From Opitutales bacterium (GTDB lineage: Bacteria; Verrucomicrobiota; Verrucomicrobiia; Opitutales; UBA953), in NCBI GenBank assembly GCA_016463705.1, contig JAEMQU010000007.1:1-47406 (forward strand): a stretch of 47,406 nt of DNA, read 5' to 3'. Under the pieces are notes generated by a model that ran no database searches, was not told the origin of the DNA, and saw nothing but the letters and a program-made list of their open reading frames with translations. This document shows positions 1 through 9,260 of this stretch, one piece after another. The position numbers and the translations under genes were made by a program. Positions within the stretch are counted from its first letter, which is position 1. Every line of letters starts with the position of its first letter.

Positions 1-22
1 CATAATTGCGAAGTGCTTAAAC

Positions 23-51
23 AAAAAGCCCCGGACACCCGGGGCTTTTTT
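23..51. terminator. Bidirectional rho-independent terminator
   Basis: A perfect 12-bp stem (23-34 with 39-50) with a 4-nt loop is GC-rich in its core and flanked by an A-run and a T-run. It can stop transcription of the minus-strand cytochrome gene ending at 74. The T-run is longer on the plus strand, so it may also serve a plus-strand gene left of the window. Confidence 0.85.
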
Positions 52-73
52 ATTGTCCATTAGTTCACTAAAA

Positions 74-3000
74 TTATCGCGTAAGGGGTTTTAGGGTAGA
101 GATATCTAAGACCTTAGGCTCTTTAACTTTGGGTGCAGGTGGACTGTTATCGAGTGTGGCCAACCACGCGACCAAGTCTCGCACTTCGGTAGGTTTAAGG
201 AGTGCATCATACGGTGGCATGCCCGAAACCGGTGGAGTCATTGATTTAATATCCTTCCGGTTGATCCGCCATAAGTTACCAGACGAATTTACATCAACGA
301 ACTCGGGCTTTTCCTGAATCAGTGTTCCAACCAAATTAACATCGTTAGCCAAATCGAGACTCACAATTCCATAGCCTGATACAACTTTTGCATTTGAAAA
401 TACTACAGACTCAAGGAGGTAGCGTCGATCTCCACGCTTAGCCACGCCCGCCAAATTAGGTCCAGCTTCACCCTCTCCGCCGTGAGCCCCCTGACTGCGT
501 TTAGCGACCGCTTTGTGACAGCGCATACATTGTCCAGCGGGTAAGGCTTGATAGAGTGCGAAACCATTAATCGGATCGCCACCTTCAAGTGACGGCAACC
601 AACGGGTTAATTTTTCTGAAGACTTATTTTGAGAATCCTGGAAATTACTCAATGCAACTTTCACAGTATCTTCTTTGCGTTGAGCAGCGGCATCCAGAAG
701 TTCTAAAGCTGCAGGCGAAACACCTTGGGTGGCTTGAAGAAGTTTTAAATACTCAACGAATAAATCATCTACACCCTCCACTTGCAGTTGAGCTAAAATT
801 TTCCAAGCACCTTGACGTTGTAAGACTGAACCCCGGTTAACCACTACCTTGATTGCGGCAAAACCAGCCTTGATATCGCGACGAGTTAATTCACTTAAAG
901 CCCGCACTGCCACTTCGTCTTTAATATCATGAGTATAGCGAGAAATAATCTGAACCGTATCTGCGGGCTCACGGGCCAATAACATTTCTAGGGCTTTGGC
1001 TCGCGTTGAACCCGAGAGTGTTAAATTAGCTAAAATATTACGTAAAACTTCATCCGATAAAACCTCAGTCTTTAAATGATAAATCGTGACCAGTTCTAGT
1101 GAGGTCATAATCATGTCAGAGTCTCCTTCTACCAGACGAGGAAGTGCGTTGTTAAGTACACCAACCACTTCATCATTCGAACGTTTAGCCAGTGGACTCC
1201 AATGGCCTGTTAACTGATCTACCGGATAAGGATCTGTCCAAAGGGACATTAATCTCAAAGCCTCAACGCGAACTTCAGCCGGCAATTTTTTATCTAGGGC
1301 GATAGTTGTCACGCGTTTTGCATTTTCTACGCCGCCCACTCGATAAGCATTATGAATCAACCGACGAAGCATGAAAGGAGTCCACTCCCTCTCTTGATAA
1401 CTATCTAATAATGCCGCAACGTTTGGACGAAGAGTATCGAGGGATAAATCATAAATGGCACGAATAGCCTCATCGGCCACCACGGGAGATTTATCATGGA
1501 TGAATTGCGTAACATTGACGTCCGATCGACGACGTTGCACGAGCACTACAGCCAAGCGAATTGAATCATTTTCATTTTTACCTAAGTCCAGAAGGGCTTC
1601 GCTTGATTTGCACATTCCATCAATCGCCATGACACCCGCGTGACGCAATACTGGGTCTTTGTCGCCATTCTCCTTAAGCATTTGGCAAACTTCAGGCAGG
1701 AACTTATCAGCGCCTAATCTTCCGGCAGCAATCGACGCAAGGGCTCTTACCTTGGGTGATGAGTCCAAAATTAACTTAGCCAAGGGCAAGTCATTGCCAA
1801 CTACGGGAGCTTCACTGAGAGCGCGGATAGCGTTCGCTCTTACTTCGAGGTCAGTATGACTTAATAAAGAAATTAAAACTTTGGATGCATCGGTGCGTAG
1901 CTCGAGGGTGGTCGCAGGTTGCTCAGATTTTTTCCAATTCTCGGACGGCGACATTGCGGAACCACGTCGGGCAATAATACCTAAACCCCAGACACCATGG
2001 AGTTGCTCAATCGGATTCGAAGACTGAGTCGCTTTGGTAAATAAATCCATTGCATCATTGCGACGGCTTAACTCGAGCTGCGCCATAAGCCGGATACGCC
2101 TATCGGCATGGGCCAATAGTTGAGCTAATTCTTTAGAAGACTTCTTTCCGAAATCTGTCGCGGCGATTTTCTCAACCTCAACCACGGCATCGACATTTTT
2201 AGACTGAGTGACTTCTAGTGCGACGATACGACCGTCTTCATGCGACTCCCAACCACCAATGAAATCGGAAACCAGTAGTCGACCCTTCCAATCGTAATCC
2301 ACATCAGTAGCAGCAATTCCCCAAAGTAATTTATGCGATTCTGCCAACTTCATGCCCGCACCACTAGGCTCGAGTTTAAATGACCAAACACCCGATGCTG
2401 GTGACGATCCGCGATAATCACAAACTTGGAAGTGTCCGCGTTCTGATTCTAAGAAGCCGACTCCAGGATAATAAGACACTCCCGATGGACCTGCACAAAT
2501 ATAACCCGATGGCGGAATGATATAAGCAGGTTGTTGTGAGTTTTGTAACTCCCACATTCTCTCCGTCATCCATCGTGAAGGCGGACGGATATCTAATCCA
2601 ATTTCATGGTGAAACGTATGCATGGCTTGGTGCTCCATCTCCCAACCTGAGTCCGCACCTTCGACAATGTATACAATACGTGCTTCATCTCCTTGATCAG
2701 AATTATTATCTACGGTAATTAAATTACCTGATTCATCGAAGGCGATTTCCTTCGGATTTCTTAAGCCTGTATGCACGACCTCGAAATTAGACCCATCGGG
2801 CTCATGACGAAAAACGGCACCTTTGTTTTTTAAATTATATTTTTTACCTTCACGGGTGGTAAAATTAAAACCGCGATCTCCGACTGAACCCCAAATCCGC
2901 CCATCATATCCAACGACAACTCCACTTAAATCGTGACCTGAAAGCGAAATCTTTACCCCAAAACCATCTTGTAACACTTTCTTTTCTTGGGCTTTGTCTT

Positions 3001-4027
3001 CCTTAGGTGAGTCACGCAACACCCAGATGTTAGGTATGCAGTCAAAATAAACGGTGTCCCCATAAATTAAAACACCGCCCGCCGTTCCATCGAGCATACC
3101 ATTAAACCCCTCAGCATAGGTGGATGATTTAGTAAATGAGCCATCGGTAGAGGATGGAGTTAAAAGCCGAATTTTTTCTGATTTCTGAGTGTACCAATTA
3201 GCCGGCTTCTTATCTGCCCACTTCACCAGTAGTTTACGACGATCCTCGGTCGTATTAGTCGCTAAATCGTCGTGGTACCAATAAAGATTAGCACGATCGT
3301 CTTCAACACCGAGACGATAACGATAGGTTTCCGACACGAAAACTCGGCCATCGGGAGCCACGACAAATGCAGCAGGTGAGCCAACCCCTGTTGCCGCATG
3401 GCTCGCGACCACAGACATTTTAACGCCAGCCATCGCTGCGGCACTCCCTTCATTCGGAACCGGAATCAAATTACCATCCAACTTTTCTTTAGGGCGGCCA
3501 TTGGCCGACATGCCTGGATTATCCTTAGAGGAAAAAGTGAATCGATCCACAGCAATAAAGCCCCAAGCCCCTTTCTCGTTATCAACGATTCTTATTACAA
3601 CTTTTCTACCTTTATATTCTGCTACGCTCCAAACAACCGTTCTTAACGTAAGTCCGCTATGTCCAGTAGCTGAACGAACCACTTTATCGTCCACCACTAA
3701 TTGTACCGCCAAAGTTTGGATATTACTTCCTCCGCCAATCAGAAAAGCAATGTAAGCATCACTAATAATAAATTCAGGCGATGTTAAAGTCCCTGTGGCT
3801 GCATAACCACCATGAGCAGAAGAGACTAAACTTTCACCAGAGTACCCGCGAAGCTCACCACCTAATCCATCCATTTTTCCTGCAATAGGTGACAACCCGA
3901 AAGCCGTCCCCGTTGTCTGCCAACTATCAAAGCCGTCGCCTTCAAAATCTTGGATCACATCGGATTTAGCATGACACAACGAAGCAAAAACAAGTAGCGC
4001 AACGAGGGATCTATAAATTAAACGCAT
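74..4027 (-). CDS. PVC-type secreted beta-propeller/HEAT-repeat protein with C-terminal cytochrome c (CxxCH) domain
   Basis: This 1317-residue protein starts with a Sec signal peptide (MRLIYRSLVALLVFASLCHA). A beta-rich N-terminal domain follows, then a glucose/sorbosone dehydrogenase-like propeller (about 205-620, with VAPDGRVFVSE and a later FDESGNLITVDNN). A long helical region with HEAT-like repeats covers about 630-1130. One heme motif, CMRCH, lies near residue 1166, and a probable axial Met in SGMPPY near 1268. This order is that of the heme-binding CxxCH proteins greatly expanded in Planctomycetes and Verrucomicrobia. Their substrates are mostly unknown; a role in periplasmic oxidation of sugars or polysaccharide breakdown products is inference. 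The gene ends at a strong terminator and stands apart from the methyltransferase upstream. Confidence 0.9.
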   Translation of the reverse strand: MRLIYRSLVALLVFASLCHAKSDVIQDFEGDGFDSWQTTGTAFGLSPIAGKMDGLGGELRGYSGESLVSSAHGGYAATGTLTSPEFIISDAYIAFLIGGGSNIQTLAVQLVVDDKVVRSATGHSGLTLRTVVWSVAEYKGRKVVIRIVDNEKGAWGFIAVDRFTFSSKDNPGMSANGRPKEKLDGNLIPVPNEGSAAAMAGVKMSVVASHAATGVGSPAAFVVAPDGRVFVSETYRYRLGVEDDRANLYWYHDDLATNTTEDRRKLLVKWADKKPANWYTQKSEKIRLLTPSSTDGSFTKSSTYAEGFNGMLDGTAGGVLIYGDTVYFDCIPNIWVLRDSPKEDKAQEKKVLQDGFGVKISLSGHDLSGVVVGYDGRIWGSVGDRGFNFTTREGKKYNLKNKGAVFRHEPDGSNFEVVHTGLRNPKEIAFDESGNLITVDNNSDQGDEARIVYIVEGADSGWEMEHQAMHTFHHEIGLDIRPPSRWMTERMWELQNSQQPAYIIPPSGYICAGPSGVSYYPGVGFLESERGHFQVCDYRGSSPASGVWSFKLEPSGAGMKLAESHKLLWGIAATDVDYDWKGRLLVSDFIGGWESHEDGRIVALEVTQSKNVDAVVEVEKIAATDFGKKSSKELAQLLAHADRRIRLMAQLELSRRNDAMDLFTKATQSSNPIEQLHGVWGLGIIARRGSAMSPSENWKKSEQPATTLELRTDASKVLISLLSHTDLEVRANAIRALSEAPVVGNDLPLAKLILDSSPKVRALASIAAGRLGADKFLPEVCQMLKENGDKDPVLRHAGVMAIDGMCKSSEALLDLGKNENDSIRLAVVLVQRRRSDVNVTQFIHDKSPVVADEAIRAIYDLSLDTLRPNVAALLDSYQEREWTPFMLRRLIHNAYRVGGVENAKRVTTIALDKKLPAEVRVEALRLMSLWTDPYPVDQLTGHWSPLAKRSNDEVVGVLNNALPRLVEGDSDMIMTSLELVTIYHLKTEVLSDEVLRNILANLTLSGSTRAKALEMLLAREPADTVQIISRYTHDIKDEVAVRALSELTRRDIKAGFAAIKVVVNRGSVLQRQGAWKILAQLQVEGVDDLFVEYLKLLQATQGVSPAALELLDAAAQRKEDTVKVALSNFQDSQNKSSEKLTRWLPSLEGGDPINGFALYQALPAGQCMRCHKAVAKRSQGAHGGEGEAGPNLAGVAKRGDRRYLLESVVFSNAKVVSGYGIVSLDLANDVNLVGTLIQEKPEFVDVNSSGNLWRINRKDIKSMTPPVSGMPPYDALLKPTEVRDLVAWLATLDNSPPAPKVKEPKVLDISTLKPLTR

Positions 4028-4103
4028 GGGGGCAACAGGGTTACAACTTATTCAACCGTTTGTTCCGTCAAGGTCGAGTGAGAGATTGAAAAACAATTGT
4101 ATT

Positions 4104-5078
4104 TTAACGACATCCATGAAGAACCTGGAACTTCGCACCAAAGTGGGCCGGATGCGTCAACGCCCGCAGACGCGAGGTCAGGTCGGTCGATCCCGATAAC
4201 GCAATGCGCTCCATTTCCCGCCCAGCATATTTCACGAAAAAGGCCTCCTGGCGGTCGAGCTGCACATTCCGCAAACCAAACTCACTTAACACTGAAGTAA
4301 TCCGATCCCACAACACGTGACAGGTTAAATCTTGCGACCCAAGTTGCGTCAAAATATCACCCGACATCTGATGGCGAAAATAAGATCGAGCCGTACCCGC
4401 GGGTGATGACTCTAAACACTGCGTCACAGTCTTTCCGTAATCTAAAAAAATCACCGCACCTTGCCACGGTTGCTTTAGAATTTCCCGACAAAGTGTCTCC
4501 GCCGCCAAAGGCGCATCGATGATCCATCCTTCAGTCGCTTCAGGTAACGTCCTCGCAAATTCCTTCGCGTGTTCTGATGAAAATTCTGGAAGTGGCTCCA
4601 CCGTTAATTCGGATCCATCCACGCGCACTCCTAATTCACGCCAGCTTCCATTCCTAAAAATAAAACGATTAAAGGGCTGCGCATCCAGTAACTCATTCGC
4701 CACTAAAATACTTTTTGGGGGTAAAATAGTTTTTTCACCCAAACGGAAAGTTTTAATTTCTGAAAACCGATCACGGACCGTATCGAAATGCTTCTGTCCC
4801 GGTTCCGCTCCGATCTCCACCAAGGTATAGTCACGTGTATTCCCGACCAAGGTTTCCGCTGCGGAGGCAATGAGTTCGCCAAACATCGTTCCCAATGCCG
4901 CCGCCGTAGTAAAATCAGTCCCCGCACTCTTGCCCACACGTTCACGATTAGCCCTATAATAGCCTAGTTTGGGATGATAAAGTGCCAACTCCACGCAACG
5001 GACAAAGGGCACCAAACCTTGCGGTGCCTCGGCACGCAAGAGCTCGACGATGACCCGATGTCGTTCCTCATTTTCCAT
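4104..5078 (-). CDS. MidA/NDUFAF7-type SAM-dependent methyltransferase
   Basis: 324 residues. The N-terminal segment PFVRCVELALYHPKLGYY followed by GTDFTTAAALGTMFGELIA is the hallmark of the MidA/NDUFAF7 (DUF185) family, which contains an arginine methyltransferase acting on mitochondrial complex I. Motif I is present but altered (LVEIGAEPG rather than the usual ELGAGxG), and the protein is somewhat shorter than typical members of about 350-400 residues. A later conserved stretch, ILVANELLDAQPFNRF, matches the family's NE-hhDAhP motif. The bacterial substrate is not known. It is divergent from tsaD across an 85-bp gap and upstream of, but probably not co-transcribed with, the cytochrome gene. 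Confidence 0.8.
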   Translation of the reverse strand: MENEERHRVIVELLRAEAPQGLVPFVRCVELALYHPKLGYYRANRERVGKSAGTDFTTAAALGTMFGELIASAAETLVGNTRDYTLVEIGAEPGQKHFDTVRDRFSEIKTFRLGEKTILPPKSILVANELLDAQPFNRFIFRNGSWRELGVRVDGSELTVEPLPEFSSEHAKEFARTLPEATEGWIIDAPLAAETLCREILKQPWQGAVIFLDYGKTVTQCLESSPAGTARSYFRHQMSGDILTQLGSQDLTCHVLWDRITSVLSEFGLRNVQLDRQEAFFVKYAGREMERIALSGSTDLTSRLRALTHPAHFGAKFQVLHGCR

Positions 5079-5129
5079 GACTTTAATCGTTAACCAGTGT
5101 TTTAAGTTCCGCCAGACGAAACAGGGTTG

Positions 5130-5150
5130 AGCCGAAAGAGTTTTTCGGCT
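5130..5150 (+). promoter_or_regulatory. Stem-loop in the tsaD leader
   Basis: A perfect 8-bp stem (AGCCGAAA, 5130-5137, with TTTCGGCT, 5143-5150) and 5-nt loop ends 13 nt before the tsaD ATG, in the divergent promoter region shared with the methyltransferase gene. It could mark or modulate the tsaD leader, but no known riboswitch fold is seen. Confidence 0.35.
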
Positions 5151-5163
5151 GTATTAAGTAAAG

Positions 5164-6186
5164 ATGATTTTAGCCATCGAAAGTTCCTGCGATGAGTCTG
5201 CACTCGCCCTGTTCGATCCCACCCAAGGAATCGCTCGCGAAATCATTAGTTCTCAAGCCGCCGCCCACGAAAAATTCGGTGGAGTCGTGCCCGACCTCGC
5301 TAGTCGCATGCATCTCTCCGCTCTACCCTTACTCCTCGAAGAATTTCGTGCTGATATTCCAAATATAACTGCCTTGGCCGTCACGCGTGGACCCGGACTA
5401 CTCCCCTGCCTCTCGATGGGAATCAGCATGGCTCGTGCCTTATCCGTCGCACTGGATTGCCCGATCCAAACCGTTAATCACCTCCGTGCTCACGTTCATT
5501 CCGTTTTTATTAATCTGCATGCAGCTCATCCTTCACAATTTTCTGAAGCCCGCGCCGAATTATTACCGCACTTGGGTTTAGTCGTTTCAGGCGGCAACAC
5601 TTTGCTCGTAAAATTAGATACTGATTTAAAAATATCTGTTATTGCCCGCACGGTAGACGACGCGGCGGGCGAAGCTTTTGATAAAGGTGCAAAATTATTG
5701 GGACTACCTTATCCCGGCGGTGCGCTCATCGAACAATACGCACAAAAAGGTGATACTCAAAGTTTCGTATTTCCCAGAGGTCTTCCCGAAAAATCTGATC
5801 TTCGATTTAGTTTCTCGGGCCTAAAAACCGCTCTGCGCTATCAACTCGAAAAAATGTCCGACGAAGAAGTGAAATCTCATCTGCCATCTCTCTGTGCAAG
5901 TTATCAAGACGCAATCCTTGGCCAGCTCAACGCCAAGATGCTATCCGCCCTCAACTCTGGATCTTATAAATCGGTCGGCTTATCGGGCGGCGTCGCTAAC
6001 AATCGTGCCCTGCGTAACCTACTCGCCCAATCACTCGAGAAACAAAAACTCCCTCTCTTCATCGCCGAGCCCAAGTACTGTGGAGATAATGCTGGCATGA
6101 TTGCCTTTGCGGCCTGGGCCGACCCCCAGGGTGTAAAAGTAGGTGCCGTAGAACCCGCTCCACAATTAAGGATCGATCTCGCATAA
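5164..6186 (+). CDS. tsaD: tRNA N6-adenosine threonylcarbamoyltransferase TsaD
   Basis: Transfers the threonylcarbamoyl group from TC-AMP to A37 of ANN-decoding tRNAs, working with TsaB and TsaE in the cytoplasm. The 340 residues include the ASKHA-fold start ILAIESSCDESALALFD, KFGGVVPDLASRMH, the metal-binding HLRAHVH, VSGGNT, the AGEAFDKGAKLLGLPYPGG signature, FSFSGLKTAL and the C-terminal GDNAGMIAFA. Length and motif order are canonical. It is the first gene of a plus-strand run whose other members look unrelated to tRNA modification. Confidence 0.97.
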   Translation: MILAIESSCDESALALFDPTQGIAREIISSQAAAHEKFGGVVPDLASRMHLSALPLLLEEFRADIPNITALAVTRGPGLLPCLSMGISMARALSVALDCPIQTVNHLRAHVHSVFINLHAAHPSQFSEARAELLPHLGLVVSGGNTLLVKLDTDLKISVIARTVDDAAGEAFDKGAKLLGLPYPGGALIEQYAQKGDTQSFVFPRGLPEKSDLRFSFSGLKTALRYQLEKMSDEEVKSHLPSLCASYQDAILGQLNAKMLSALNSGSYKSVGLSGGVANNRALRNLLAQSLEKQKLPLFIAEPKYCGDNAGMIAFAAWADPQGVKVGAVEPAPQLRIDLA

Positions 6187-6227
6187 TCGGGTTGCCCGAC
6201 CTGCCTCCCTTGGCTCATGTTCATGAG

Positions 6228-6719
6228 ATGGAATGGCAGGTAAAATCAATCTCACACACCTGTGCTAGTTCAGGTAAAGACCTTCACGTCGGCGACTCCG
6301 TTGTCTGCATCGTGTTCAAACCTCTCGGCGCAGCGATCGAACGTCGCGATGTTCTTAAAGAATACGCTACCGAATTTAAACCCGACGGTTTATTGCTCGG
6401 CCGCTGGTCACGCCAAGTCAAAGAGCGGGGCGAAGAAGAACAAGCCCTCCGCGCCCAACTCCTTGCTTCCCGCGAAGAATTTTTTCTTTCGCTCTACGAT
6501 GAGGCGGCTGACCCCAGCGGCGATAAAGCGGTATTAAAATATATTCTGGCGCTGTTATTGGAAAGAAAACGGATTATCAAAGCGACCGGACCCGCCGAAC
6601 AAGGGCTCATCCCCTACCAACACCAATCCACGAAACAAATTTTAATGGTTCCCGCACTCGATTTACAACCCGAGCACCTGCTGCAAGTGAGTGGCTCACT
6701 CGAATTATTAGTGGGCTAA
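6228..6719 (+). CDS. Hypothetical protein, conserved-looking, cytosolic
   Basis: I do not recognise this family. From ATG 6228 it has 163 residues; an in-frame TTG at 6192, five bases after the tsaD stop, would add 12 residues, and neither site has a good Shine-Dalgarno. The N-terminal segment HTCASSGKDLHVGDSVVCIV could contribute a Cys-containing beta fold, and a helical, charged middle (KERGEEEQALRAQLLASREE) leads to a KYILALLLERKRII helix. There is no signal peptide or membrane segment. It sits between tsaD and an outer-membrane-type lipoprotein gene in the same direction, so co-transcription is likely. Confidence 0.7.
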   Translation: MEWQVKSISHTCASSGKDLHVGDSVVCIVFKPLGAAIERRDVLKEYATEFKPDGLLLGRWSRQVKERGEEEQALRAQLLASREEFFLSLYDEAADPSGDKAVLKYILALLLERKRIIKATGPAEQGLIPYQHQSTKQILMVPALDLQPEHLLQVSGSLELLVG

Positions 6720-6727
6720 TCAAAAAC

Positions 6728-7237
6728 ATGAAAACTCCCTACCCACTCTTGGTTTTATTCAGCCTCTTTTTCATCACGGGCTGTCAAACCACTGAGCCCT
6801 CACACTTCGCTTCTATTTATGTCGAGGCACCCGAATCCTCCAGCCGCATTATGCGGAAAAATGTCACCCTGCCCGTCAGCGGAATCACCATCCCCATTCT
6901 TGGTAAAGAATTAACTCTCGCTGAAGATCTACTCAATACCGAGGTTGTCGAAACGGGTGAGCCAGATTTACGTGTCGTTTCGCTGCTCGTACAATTAAAC
7001 CGAACCGCCGCGGCGATGATTATGGATGTCACCCGTCAAGCGCGCGGAAAACATTTAGTGTTAGTAATCAATGATGAAGCCGTTGGTATTATGCCCATTG
7101 AAGATCGCGTGGTGGATGGAAATTTATTTTTCTTCGTCGAACGCAAAGGAAAAAATGGTAAAGAAGCCGCGCTCGAAATCAGTCGCGAGCTCAACCGGTC
7201 GATCCTACTCATTCGCCAGCTGGAAGATAAAAAGTGA
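6728..7237 (+). CDS. Putative lipoprotein of unknown function
   Basis: 169 residues with a lipoprotein signal: charged MKTP start, hydrophobic LLVLFSLFF core and lipobox ITGC, giving a predicted lipidated Cys at about residue 19. The mature part is a mixed alpha/beta domain of about 150 residues that includes SGITIPILGKELTLAEDLLN and MGIMP-like strand segments (VGIMPIEDRVVDGNLFFF). I recognise no family. It overlaps the following M23 peptidase gene by 4 bp (GTGA), implying coupled expression, so a partner or scaffold role in envelope maintenance is a reasonable inference. Confidence 0.7.
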   Translation: MKTPYPLLVLFSLFFITGCQTTEPSHFASIYVEAPESSSRIMRKNVTLPVSGITIPILGKELTLAEDLLNTEVVETGEPDLRVVSLLVQLNRTAAAMIMDVTRQARGKHLVLVINDEAVGIMPIEDRVVDGNLFFFVERKGKNGKEAALEISRELNRSILLIRQLEDKK

Positions 7238-8223
7238 AATATTTAGCGAGCACTCTCCTCTTATTTTTCGGCCTAGTCGGTGGAGCGTCAGCGATTGAAG
7301 TTCAGTGGCCAACTTCGATGGACACCAGTATTATTCAGGGTTTAGAAGACTATGTTCAACCGGTAGGCACTGGAAAAATCGAGTCCGGTTGCTTTGGTAT
7401 GGTGCGTGAAGAAGGCCGTCGCTTCCACGAGGGTATCGATATCCGAGCCTACCAAGTGCAGAGCAATGGCGAGCCCGCAGACTACGTTTTCGCTGCGATG
7501 TCGGGCAAAGTCGCCTACATCAACAACGACACCAACGGACCCTATGGTCGTTACATTATCCTCGTTCACGATAATGCCGAAATTGGATTGTACAGTCTCT
7601 ACGCCCACCTCGCCAAAATCGATTCCAGATTACGCGTCGGTGATAACGTCGCTCGCGGCAAAACCATCGCCATCATGGGTCATACTTCTTCGCCCAGCAG
7701 CCCCATCCCCGTCGAACGTGCGCATTTACACTTCGAAGTGGGACTGCGTTTAGCCGATTCTTTTAATTCATGGTATAAGAGTCGTTTCGACTACAAGCGT
7801 GATCCCAATCTTCACGGCCTATGGAATGGACAAAACTTAACGGGCTTTGACCCCACTTACCTTCTCGGAAAACGCAGCGTCAATACTCTCGAGATTATTA
7901 AAAGTTTACCCACCGCTCTCGCGATTACTATTCGCACTCCGTTAGCGCCCGATTTCGTTACGCGCCATCCGGGACTCGTCGAAGGGAACCCCAAAACCGC
8001 CGAAGGTTGGTACGTGGAATTCACCTGGCACGGCCTACCTAAACGCTGGATCGCCCTACCCGCCGGAAACCCACAAATACCCAATAAAACCTTCGAAATT
8101 ATCGGCATCAACCAACAGTTAAAAGGTAAAATGATTGCCCGTAAAATACTCACCGCCAACGGACTTAATGCGGGTGAGAATCTTTTGCAGAATTTAGAAA
8201 TCCTACTCTCGAATTCGCGCTGA
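7234..8223 (+). CDS. M23-family (LytM-like) peptidoglycan endopeptidase
   Basis: 329 residues starting at a GTG that overlaps the upstream stop. An N-terminal signal peptide (LASTLLLFFGLVGGASA) directs export. The LytM fold shows FHEGIDIRA (the HxGxD zinc-binding region), YSLYAHLAKID, the KTIAIMGHTSS turn and the HLHFEV motif with the remaining catalytic and zinc-binding histidines, so it should be an active zinc metallopeptidase rather than a degenerate one. A C-terminal region of about 110 residues has no domain I recognise. The stop codon abuts the stop of the convergent algH/yqgE gene with no spacer. Confidence 0.9.
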   Translation: MKYLASTLLLFFGLVGGASAIEVQWPTSMDTSIIQGLEDYVQPVGTGKIESGCFGMVREEGRRFHEGIDIRAYQVQSNGEPADYVFAAMSGKVAYINNDTNGPYGRYIILVHDNAEIGLYSLYAHLAKIDSRLRVGDNVARGKTIAIMGHTSSPSSPIPVERAHLHFEVGLRLADSFNSWYKSRFDYKRDPNLHGLWNGQNLTGFDPTYLLGKRSVNTLEIIKSLPTALAITIRTPLAPDFVTRHPGLVEGNPKTAEGWYVEFTWHGLPKRWIALPAGNPQIPNKTFEIIGINQQLKGKMIARKILTANGLNAGENLLQNLEILLSNSR

Positions 8224-8769
8224 TTAATTCAGGCTCGGATTCGGCGGAGAGTCTAAAGTTAAACGCAAATCCGGACGGTGCTTGGTCAGCAATGCTTTCC
8301 AAAGTTCCTTTCCTTGCAGTTGCGCAAACTCACGTTCAAAAGGACACACTACCCACGCATTGAGTTTTATTTCATTTTCTAACTGGCCAGGCGACCATCC
8401 AGCATAACCCACAAAAGCAAAAACCTGAAAACCTGTTTCCGTAATAAATTTAGACGCATCTTCTTTGCTCATTCCGTAGCGAATTAAAGCCGGACCCCGT
8501 GAAGCGAATTTCCAACCGCCCAAAGCCATTCGATCAATCGCTACAGGCCCGCCCCACTGAATCGATATCGGCGCCAGCGGACTATTAGAAAATTCCGACT
8601 GTGTTTCGCCGAGTTTTTTGTCACACGGACGATTAATAATAAAGCCCATCGCTCCGTCTTTTTCGGAATAGTCATGAATCATGACCACCGATTCGCAAAA
8701 GCTTTCGTCGCGTTGTAACGGATGCGAAACCAGTAATTTCCCCGCTAATGATGGGGCTTTCTTCGGCAT
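8224..8769 (-). CDS. YqgE/AlgH family protein
   Basis: I place the start at ATG 8769 (MPKKAPSLAGKLL), giving 181 residues. This ATG overlaps the deaminase stop as TAATG, and the upstream in-frame extension has no family match. The segments LVSHPLQRDESFCESVV, GAMGFIINRP, IQWGGPV and VFAFVGYAGWSPGQLENEI are the diagnostic blocks of the UPF0301 YqgE/AlgH family. Its biochemical function is not settled; it was named for an effect on alginate gene expression in Pseudomonas. It is cytoplasmic by prediction and last in the menA-deaminase run. Confidence 0.92.
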   Translation of the reverse strand: MPKKAPSLAGKLLVSHPLQRDESFCESVVMIHDYSEKDGAMGFIINRPCDKKLGETQSEFSNSPLAPISIQWGGPVAIDRMALGGWKFASRGPALIRYGMSKEDASKFITETGFQVFAFVGYAGWSPGQLENEIKLNAWVVCPFEREFAQLQGKELWKALLTKHRPDLRLTLDSPPNPSLN

Positions 8770-9245
8770 TAGATCTCTAACTTTGTCACCACCACACCCG
8801 CCTGCTGGAAAAGTTCTGCGACCAACGGCTCGTTGCGGTAATCCTGACGATAACGGACTTCCGTGATACCCGCGGCGGCTAAAATTTTCGCACAATTCAC
8901 ACAAGGATAGTGCGTCACAAAACAAATGGTACCCTGTAAAGAAATTCCCCGCTTCGCCGCATCAGCCACCGCATTCTGTTCGGCATGGACGGTCGCTAAT
9001 TCATGTCCATCGCGGATGTGTGAGTCGTGCGGTGCACCCGGGAGAAATCCATTATAACCGGCAGCGACTAATCGATTAGGATGTTTGCCCGTCGACACCA
9101 CCACGCAACCCACATGCAAGCGATCACAACTGGAGCGCGTACTCACGAGAAAAGCTGTGGCCATAAAATACTCGTTCCAGGAGGGACGCTGCGCATCGGC
9201 CACCAAGTTTTCCAGCTGAGAGACTAATGAAATAGGTTTCTCCAT
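8769..9245 (-). CDS. dCMP/cytidine deaminase (ComEB-like)
   Basis: 158 residues from ATG 9245 (a GTG one codon upstream is also possible). It would convert dCMP to dUMP and so feed thymidylate synthesis. The zinc site is complete: HAE (in TVHAEQNAVADAAKRG) provides the histidine ligand and catalytic Glu, and PCVNC provides the two Cys ligands. The N-terminal WNEYFMATAFLVSTRSSCDR with VGCVVV and the NGFLPGAPH loop fit dCMP deaminases rather than tRNA or guanine deaminases. It lies just downstream of menA and overlaps the algH/yqgE start. Confidence 0.88.
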   Translation of the reverse strand: MEKPISLVSQLENLVADAQRPSWNEYFMATAFLVSTRSSCDRLHVGCVVVSTGKHPNRLVAAGYNGFLPGAPHDSHIRDGHELATVHAEQNAVADAAKRGISLQGTICFVTHYPCVNCAKILAAAGITEVRYRQDYRNEPLVAELFQQAGVVVTKLEI

Positions 9246-9260
9246 CACAAATTAAGTATC

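Noticed and set aside
403-588. Short open frame inside the cytochrome gene on the same strand, and many similar ones across the window
   Set aside because: It is a frame-shifted shadow of a clearly coding gene, without start signal or family resemblance.
4028-4103. TTGACG in the cytochrome leader as a sigma-70 promoter
   Set aside because: No acceptable -10 element is found at 16-18 bp spacing.
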